Assembly: GCA_964586075.1 (NCBI GenBank)
Contig: CAZPGZ010000017.1
Span: 1 to 64,000 of the forward strand
DNA length: 64,000 nt
Direction: 5' to 3'
Origin: JBAZLV01 sp964586075
GTDB lineage: Bacteria > Nitrospirota > UBA9217
In this document: positions 59,662 through 64,000 of the stretch, piece by piece
Numbering within the stretch: the first letter of the stretch is position 1
Layout of the letters: each line of letters starts with the position of its first letter
The notes under the pieces: model-generated
The model's database searches: none
Told to the model about the DNA's origin: nothing
Seen by the model: only the letters and a program-made list of their open reading frames with translations
Made by a program: the position numbers and the translations under genes

Positions 59662-59677
59662 TTTTTTTTGATTGTTC

Positions 59678-59693
59678 GCGTGTAGATACACGC
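59678..59693. promoter_or_regulatory. Second predicted MarR operator, before the QueG-like gene
   Basis: GCGTGTAGATACACGC: perfect 7-bp arms around GA, nearly the same as the palindrome at 59158. It lies between the marR stop and the QueG-like start. Confidence 0.65.
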
Positions 59694-59727
59694 AAAAGGT
59701 TCACCATCTGATGGAGGGGCAGATACC

Positions 59728-60858
59728 ATGTCATTAGCACGGAAAATAAAAGAATACGCTCTGGACCTCGGCTACTGCAAGGCGGGCATCACCACGACGG
59801 ACGGTTTTCCCGACTACAGTGAAGATTTAAAATCCCGGCGTGAAATGTATTCCTTCTATATTGATTCGACCCGCAAACCGCTGGAAGCGGCGAATCCACG
59901 AAACATTTTTCCTGCAGCTAAGTCGATAGTATCGGTCGCCTATGATTACGCGTCCCTGTCTTTTCCGGAAAAATTGCTGGGTAAGATCGGCCGGATTTAT
60001 CAGGCACGGTGCTATATGGCCCCTCCGCATCGTATCAACGGCGCCCGCTCTGAATTGCTGAAAAAATTTTTGGAACAAAACGGCTGCCGGGTAAGCCCGT
60101 ATGAGCATTGGCACCCGGAGCGGCTGGTAGCCGCCCGTGCCGGGGTCTCTCGTTACGGCAAGAACAATTTTTCGTATGTCGAGGGAATCGGGTCGTTTGT
60201 GGTGCTCAGCTCTTTTGTCGTGGATGCCGAACTTGAGCAGGATGCCCCCACGCTGGAGGTACAGTGTCCGGACAATTGCAAGGCGTGCATGAACGCCTGC
60301 CCTACCGGCGCGATTTACGAACCGCTCAAACTGAATCCCCGGCGGTGCATCTCGTATAACAACTGGTGGACCAATAACCGGCCCGGGGTGAGCTGCACCA
60401 TTCCTGCAGAAATCAGGGAAAAAATGGGGACCCGGGTTCACGGCTGCGACGTTTGTCAGGAAGTCTGTCCCCGCAATCAGGCGAGGTTGAAAATGAAACT
60501 GCCTCCGGACCCCTTCCTTGAGCAGATCGCACAGGATTTCAGTCTGCGCAAAATGCTGAACATGACTGATGACTTTTATGCGCAAAGAGTGCAGCCTTTG
60601 ATGTATAACTATATAAAGGAAAAGAAATGGTTCCAGAGAAATGCCGCCATCGCGCTCGGCAATACGAAAGATCCCGGATATATACAAGATCTCCGCACGG
60701 CCATGCAGGATCCGGAAGATGTTGTCCGGGGATATTCCGCCTGGGCTTTGGGCAGAATCGGAGGCAGCGAAGCGAAGCAAATTCTTGAACTGAGCCTGAG
60801 CCGGGAAACGTCAGATGATGCCAGAAAAGAAATTGAAGCGGCCCTTGCCGAGGCCTGA
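59728..60858 (+). CDS. QueG-like iron-sulfur protein with C-terminal HEAT repeats
   Basis: 376 aa. Resembles epoxyqueuosine reductase: two [4Fe-4S] motifs, with Cys at 180, 184, 187, 191, 207, 240, 243 and 247 (CPDNCKACMNACP and CDVCQEVCPRNQ), and C-terminal HEAT repeats (about 300-376: QRNAAIALGNTKDP, DVVRGYSAWALGRIGG). QueG reduces epoxyqueuosine in tRNA with cobalamin. But the usual D-T/S-x-P-V-L-E-R catalytic Asp segment reads YEHWHPERLVAARAG, without the Asp, so I do not call it queG. Preceded by a palindrome shared with the MarR gene. Substrate unknown; a cobalamin-dependent reductase is the best guess. Confidence 0.85.
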   Translation: MSLARKIKEYALDLGYCKAGITTTDGFPDYSEDLKSRREMYSFYIDSTRKPLEAANPRNIFPAAKSIVSVAYDYASLSFPEKLLGKIGRIYQARCYMAPPHRINGARSELLKKFLEQNGCRVSPYEHWHPERLVAARAGVSRYGKNNFSYVEGIGSFVVLSSFVVDAELEQDAPTLEVQCPDNCKACMNACPTGAIYEPLKLNPRRCISYNNWWTNNRPGVSCTIPAEIREKMGTRVHGCDVCQEVCPRNQARLKMKLPPDPFLEQIAQDFSLRKMLNMTDDFYAQRVQPLMYNYIKEKKWFQRNAAIALGNTKDPGYIQDLRTAMQDPEDVVRGYSAWALGRIGGSEAKQILELSLSRETSDDARKEIEAALAEA

Positions 60859-60938
60859 ACAATCCGGGGTGTATCCTTTTTCGCGTAGTTGGCGTCTATA
60901 GGAACAAGAGCGGTTCAATTTCAGAACAGGAGAAACGC

Positions 60939-61844
60939 ATGAACGAAACGAGTAACGAAAAAACAGAAAAGATTAACGGCACTGAGCACTGGGTGGAGCA
61001 GAATGGAATCAAGCTTTACATCTGGGAAAAGTATCAGAAAAACTCTGCGGGCAAGCCTGTGGTCATCCTGGCGCATGGTTCTGCCACGGCAGGCAGGGAA
61101 AGTTTTGACCTTCAGGTCCCCGGAAAAGCATCGTACAGCCTGATGGATCGTCTGGCAAGAGAAGGTTTCGATGTATTTGCACTGGATGTCCGCGGCTTCG
61201 GCCGTTCGACTCATCCCGAAGGACATATAACTACTGCGGAAGCCAGCGAGGATCTCGGCGCTGCGGTGGATTATGTCCTGAGATTAAGAGGTGCACAAAA
61301 AATAAATCTTCTTGGCTGGTCGTGGGGCACTCAGTACGGCGGCATGTTTATCATGGCGCATGCCGACAAAGTTGACAAGTATGTGTGCTACGCTCAGATG
61401 CATGCGAACAGCCCGGATATCGCCAAACGGAGGCCTAAAATAGAAACATTCAGAAAAAACGCCTATATCAGCATTCCCGAAGCAGGATGGAAGCCGCGTT
61501 TCTATTCCCTGACGCCGGCAGAGGCGAACGATCCTGTGGTTGTGGACGCGTATGCCAAAGCTGCCGCGCAGTCGGAAGCCAAAACGCCGACCGGACCGCA
61601 GCTCGACCTGATTACCATCACACCCATGGTAAGCCCGCGTCTGGTGCCGGTTCCTACGATGGTTATTCACGGAGAGTATGATGATGTCGCCGATCTAGAC
61701 GGCCTGCTGCCGTTCTTTAAGCAGCTTCCCAATCCGTATAAGCGCTACGTCGTCATCCCAAACGCAGGACATATGATGCATGTGCAGAAAGGGCATCAAT
61801 TATTTCAGCATGAGGTTTGCTGTTTTTTCAAGGCAAACCTCTAG
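60939..61844 (+). CDS. Alpha/beta hydrolase
   Basis: 301 aa. Seen: oxyanion region LAHGSATAGRE, the nucleophile elbow GWSWGTQYGG (S128), a candidate acid Asp in GEYDDVADL and the catalytic His in NAGHMMHVQ (H278). No signal peptide. Substrate unknown. GGAGAAACGC precedes the ATG. It follows the QueG-like gene by 80 nt on the same strand and may be in the MarR regulon. Followed by a strong terminator. Confidence 0.9.
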   Translation: MNETSNEKTEKINGTEHWVEQNGIKLYIWEKYQKNSAGKPVVILAHGSATAGRESFDLQVPGKASYSLMDRLAREGFDVFALDVRGFGRSTHPEGHITTAEASEDLGAAVDYVLRLRGAQKINLLGWSWGTQYGGMFIMAHADKVDKYVCYAQMHANSPDIAKRRPKIETFRKNAYISIPEAGWKPRFYSLTPAEANDPVVVDAYAKAAAQSEAKTPTGPQLDLITITPMVSPRLVPVPTMVIHGEYDDVADLDGLLPFFKQLPNPYKRYVVIPNAGHMMHVQKGHQLFQHEVCCFFKANL

Positions 61845-61886
61845 GAAGTATGTTCAAAAAAACAGGCATGAGAATCTTGCCCTGCC

Positions 61887-61941
61887 AAAAACTACAAAAC
61901 CCTTCGCAACCGTCTTCCCTGTGATGGGTTTTGTAGTTTTT
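61887..61941 (+). terminator. Long-stem terminator after the hydrolase gene
   Basis: AAAAACTACAAAACCC and GGGTTTTGTAGTTTTT form a perfect 16-bp stem around a 23-nt loop, ending in a T run. The A-rich opposite side makes it bidirectional in principle. It lies 42 nt after the hydrolase stop codon. Confidence 0.8.
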
Positions 61942-61995
61942 AATCTAATAAATCAATAAAATTTAATTAATAGTAATATTTTATCATAATAATGC

Positions 61996-62024
61996 TTGAC
62001 ATTATGAATTTTATTGTTAATATA
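61996..62024 (+). promoter_or_regulatory. Candidate promoter of the arsenic-type operon
   Basis: TTGACA (61996-62001), 17-nt spacer, AATATA. Immediately after the -10 box lies an AT-rich inverted repeat (ATATAAAAA, AA, TTTTTATAT; 62024-62043), a possible ArsR operator, though low complexity weakens this. Confidence 0.55.
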
Positions 62025-62153
62025 TATAAAAAAATTTTTATATGTTGTTGTGGTGTTTAAGGCTCTTATTGATTGGGTCGTCGATTTGCTGTCCGACGTC
62101 ATGAGCCTCACAGAGGGCAGTGTTAGCTGTCTTTTAATGTGGCTTTTTTCGGA

Positions 62154-62318
62154 ATGAATATGGAAGGGAAATACTTATTATCGCATTGCAACGCTATTGG
62201 ACGAAGACAGGCAGGCCTGTCCACGGAGCAGGATGTTGAGAAGGCAGTGGAGGAGCTCAACCGGTTACTTGTGCTCAATAGTACTGCTGAAGTTTTGCTA
62301 AAAAACCAGAGAGGTTAA
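62154..62318 (+). CDS. Small ORF upstream of the thioredoxin gene
   Basis: 54 aa from the ATG at 62154, or 52 from 62160. It ends 18 nt before the thioredoxin ATG, on the same strand. It contains one Cys (HCNAIG) and a C-terminal amphipathic stretch DVEKAVEELNRLLVLN. I do not recognise it. It may be a small protein of the operon or a leader; the sequence gives weak support for translation. Confidence 0.4.
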   Translation: MNMEGKYLLSHCNAIGRRQAGLSTEQDVEKAVEELNRLLVLNSTAEVLLKNQRG

Positions 62319-62336
62319 GAACAAGGAGGGTAAAAC

Positions 62337-62579
62337 ATGGAAATTAAAGTGCTTGGTCCGGGATGTGCAAACTGCCACACAATGGAAGAAATGGTGAAAA
62401 CTGCAGTAAGAGAACTCGGTATTGTTGCAACAATACTTAAAATTACGGACATGGGCGATATTATGCGACATGGAGTACTATCGACTCCAGGACTTATTGT
62501 GAACGGAAAACTCAAGCACTCAGGTAAACCACTGCCGAATCCTGACAAGGTTAAGGCCTTCATTCAAAGCGAAATATGA
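62337..62579 (+). CDS. Small redox-active thioredoxin-fold protein (TIGR00412 type)
   Basis: 80 aa thioredoxin-like disulfide protein. Active site C10-A-N-C13 near the N terminus, cis-Pro in LSTPGLIVNG. The N terminus (MEIKVLGPGC) and length match the 'small redox-active disulfide protein 2' family, found with ArsR regulators and permeases. Overlaps the frame of the next gene region by 4 nt; the ArsR start is 32 nt later. AAGGAGG precedes the ATG. Confidence 0.93.
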   Translation: MEIKVLGPGCANCHTMEEMVKTAVRELGIVATILKITDMGDIMRHGVLSTPGLIVNGKLKHSGKPLPNPDKVKAFIQSEI

Positions 62580-62611
62580 CGACAGCAAAGGCGTGCAGTG
62601 AAAGGACCTCC

Positions 62612-62980
62612 ATGAATAATCTGGCAAATATTTTTAAAGCCCTCTCGGACGAGACACGGCTGAGAATTATCAAGCTCCTGGAAAAGGGCGAGGTCTGTGT
62701 CTGCGACCTCGTTGCAGGGCTTGACCTCATTCAGCCCAAGGTTTCATTTCATCTCACCGCGTTAAAAGACGCCGGTCTGGTCAGGAGCCGGAAAGAAGGC
62801 AAGTGGATGCACTACCGGCTTGACGAATCGGATGCTTTCAAGCGGTTTTTGATATTGTCTGTGTTTGAGCGGATACCGCAGGATACAACAGCAGCGGATG
62901 TGGCAAGACTGAAGAAGTGGACGCTGCAAAAAAACGGCAGTACCTGCTGCACAGTCGTGTCAAGGAGGAATAAAAAATGA
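62612..62980 (+). CDS. ArsR-family metalloregulator
   Basis: 122 aa from the ATG at 62612, preceded by AAAGGACC. Winged-helix repressor that falls off DNA on binding arsenite or other metals. Seen: NIFKALSDETRLRIIKLL, the metal-site motif EVCVCDLV (C29, C31), HTH IQPKVSFHLTALKDAGLVRSRKEG, KWMHYRL, and a C-terminal Cys pair (C112-C113) that could add ligands. The CVC motif in the HTH helix is the classic ArsR/SmtB arsenite site. Its stop overlaps the ACR3 start (ATGA). Confidence 0.93.
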   Translation: MNNLANIFKALSDETRLRIIKLLEKGEVCVCDLVAGLDLIQPKVSFHLTALKDAGLVRSRKEGKWMHYRLDESDAFKRFLILSVFERIPQDTTAADVARLKKWTLQKNGSTCCTVVSRRNKK

Positions 62981-64000
62981 GCGAACAGGTGGGGAAGAGA
63001 CTTTCCTTCATCGATCGTTATTTGACATTCTGGATTTTTCTTACGATGGCTGCCGGCGTCGGTCTTGGCTATTTTTTTCCGGAAGTTGAGAAAATAATCA
63101 ACAGCTTCCAGTCAGGAACGACAAATATTCCCATCGCTATTGGGCTCATACTCATGATGTATCCTCCGCTGGCCAAAGTACGCTACGAGGATCTGCCGAA
63201 TGTTTTCAGCAATTACAAAATTCTTGCGATCAGCCTCGTGCAAAACTGGATTGTGGGGCCGATAGTCATGTTCGCGCTTGCCATCATGCTTCTCTCGGAC
63301 ATGCCGGGGTATATGGTCGGTATTATTCTGGTGGGTTTGGCGCGATGCATTGCCATGGTGCTTGTGTGGAACGATCTTGCCTGCGGTGATCCTGACTATG
63401 TCGCCGGTCTTGTCGCGTTCAATGCGCTGTTTCAGGTGTTTACCTACCCGATATATGCGTGGATATTCATTACCATTCTTCCGCCATTCTTCGGTCTGGG
63501 CGGAGTCGTGGTGGATGTGACCATCGGGCAGATTGCAAAAAGCGTTTTCATCTATCTCGGCATCCCGTTCCTGGCAGGCATGCTTACCCGGTTTGCTCTG
63601 ATCAGGCTTAAAGATAAAAAATGGTATCACGAAAAATTCATTCCGAAGATCAGCCCGATCACCCTGATCGCGCTGCTGTTCACAATCCTTGTGATGTTTT
63701 CACTCAAGGGTGAATACATCATCAAACTGCCGTTGGATGTACTGCGGATCGCTATACCGTTGTTCATCTATTTTGTATTCATGTTTTTGATCACATTTTT
63801 TATTGCTAAAAAAGCAGGTGCGGATTATGCAAAATCAGCAACGCTGAGCTTTACCGCGGCGTCGAACGACTTTGAGCTGGCCATTGCCGTGGCCGTGGCG
63901 GTCTTTGGAATCAATTCAGAAGCGGCGTTTGCAACGGTCATCGGTCCGCTGGCTGAAGTGCCGGTGCTGATCGGACTGGTCAACGTTTCGTTCTGGATGC
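62977..64000 (+). CDS. ACR3-family arsenite efflux permease, 5' part (runs off the window)
   Basis: Begins at the ATG at 62977 with AAGGAGG before it; 341 codons are visible and the frame is open at the window end. Seen: FIDRYLTFWIFLTMAAGVGLGYFFP, PIAIGLILMMYPPLAKVRYED, and the key segment GLARCIAMVLVWNDLACGD with C124, equivalent to the essential Cys of Acr3. Six or more transmembrane helices are visible. Transports arsenite (and possibly antimonite) out of the cell by the proton gradient. Coupled to the ArsR gene by ATGA overlap. Confidence 0.95.
   Translation, partial: MSEQVGKRLSFIDRYLTFWIFLTMAAGVGLGYFFPEVEKIINSFQSGTTNIPIAIGLILMMYPPLAKVRYEDLPNVFSNYKILAISLVQNWIVGPIVMFALAIMLLSDMPGYMVGIILVGLARCIAMVLVWNDLACGDPDYVAGLVAFNALFQVFTYPIYAWIFITILPPFFGLGGVVVDVTIGQIAKSVFIYLGIPFLAGMLTRFALIRLKDKKWYHEKFIPKISPITLIALLFTILVMFSLKGEYIIKLPLDVLRIAIPLFIYFVFMFLITFFIAKKAGADYAKSATLSFTAASNDFELAIAVAVAVFGINSEAAFATVIGPLAEVPVLIGLVNVSFWM

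Noticed and set aside
59827..60780. A 317-codon minus-strand frame opposite the QueG-like gene
   Set aside because: Mirrors the Cys-rich gene; no motifs, no ribosome site. The plus-strand frame has the cluster ligands and HEAT repeats.

Overview
The window looks like a chromosomal segment of a Gram-negative anaerobe, most likely a deltaproteobacterium (Desulfobacterota, Geobacter/Syntrophus-like). This rests on gene content and order, not on a search: an argG-argH-lipoprotein-lysA-dapF-dapA-dapB-dapL run, a zapA-6S RNA-rarA-rny-ymdB-type-xseA run, a tungsten aldehyde:ferredoxin oxidoreductase, many iron-sulfur proteins, REC-PilZ and HD-GYP signalling proteins and a sigma-54 activator. Most of the window is well-packed core genome. 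I see no CRISPR array, intact insertion sequence, prophage or integrase.

Layout. 1-0.65 kb: end of a sigma-54 activator. 0.9-7.7 kb (minus): gpsA, TPR protein, larB, larC, nadE, rsmI behind a consensus promoter. 7.8-10.0 kb (plus): AOR and a C_GCAxxG_C_C redox protein. 10.1-12.9 kb (minus): small membrane protein, then two paralogous GNAT-like proteins flanking a TraB/GumN protein. 13.1-18.9 kb: acyl-CoA synthetase, ferredoxin, slipin/NfeD pair, rsmD, coaD. 19.0-27.7 kb (minus): HemN-like radical SAM protein, three tandem REC-PilZ paralogues, an iron-sulfur protein, an HD-GYP protein and a HEAT-repeat protein. 27.8-35.8 kb (minus): xseA, YmdB-type phosphoesterase, rny, rarA, 6S RNA, zapA, ftsY, YhaM-like nuclease. 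36.1-38.3 kb: hisC and a MscS channel, convergent. 38.4-40.8 kb (minus): iscR-iscS-iscU-tusA. 41.0-43.2 kb: SpoU methyltransferase, tRNA-Gln and tRNA-Glu, rsmA. 43.2-46.7 kb: orphan DppBC-type permeases and a HerA-like ATPase. 46.8-58.0 kb (minus): arginine/lysine biosynthesis block ending in folK and a deoxynucleoside kinase. 58.1-61.8 kb: cyclophilin, then a MarR regulator with a QueG-like iron-sulfur protein that share a palindromic operator, and an alpha/beta hydrolase. 61.9-64.0 kb (plus): arsenic-type operon (small ORF, thioredoxin, ArsR, ACR3 permease cut by the window edge).

How the genes work together. Lysine is made by the diaminopimelate aminotransferase route (DapA, DapB, DapL, DapF, LysA), with the last two arginine steps (ArgG, ArgH) in the same transcription unit. 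IscR probably represses its own Fe-S assembly operon through an inverted repeat on its -35 box. The 20.5-27.7 kb block combines candidate c-di-GMP readers (PilZ) with a candidate c-di-GMP hydrolase (HD-GYP). The most unusual observations are: three promoters placed only 6-7 nt before a start codon (predicted leaderless mRNAs); three receiver domains that all lack the phosphoacceptor Asp; an IscS homologue with Gln at the expected PLP-lysine position; the GNAT-TraB-GNAT gene trio; and the matching MarR palindromes.
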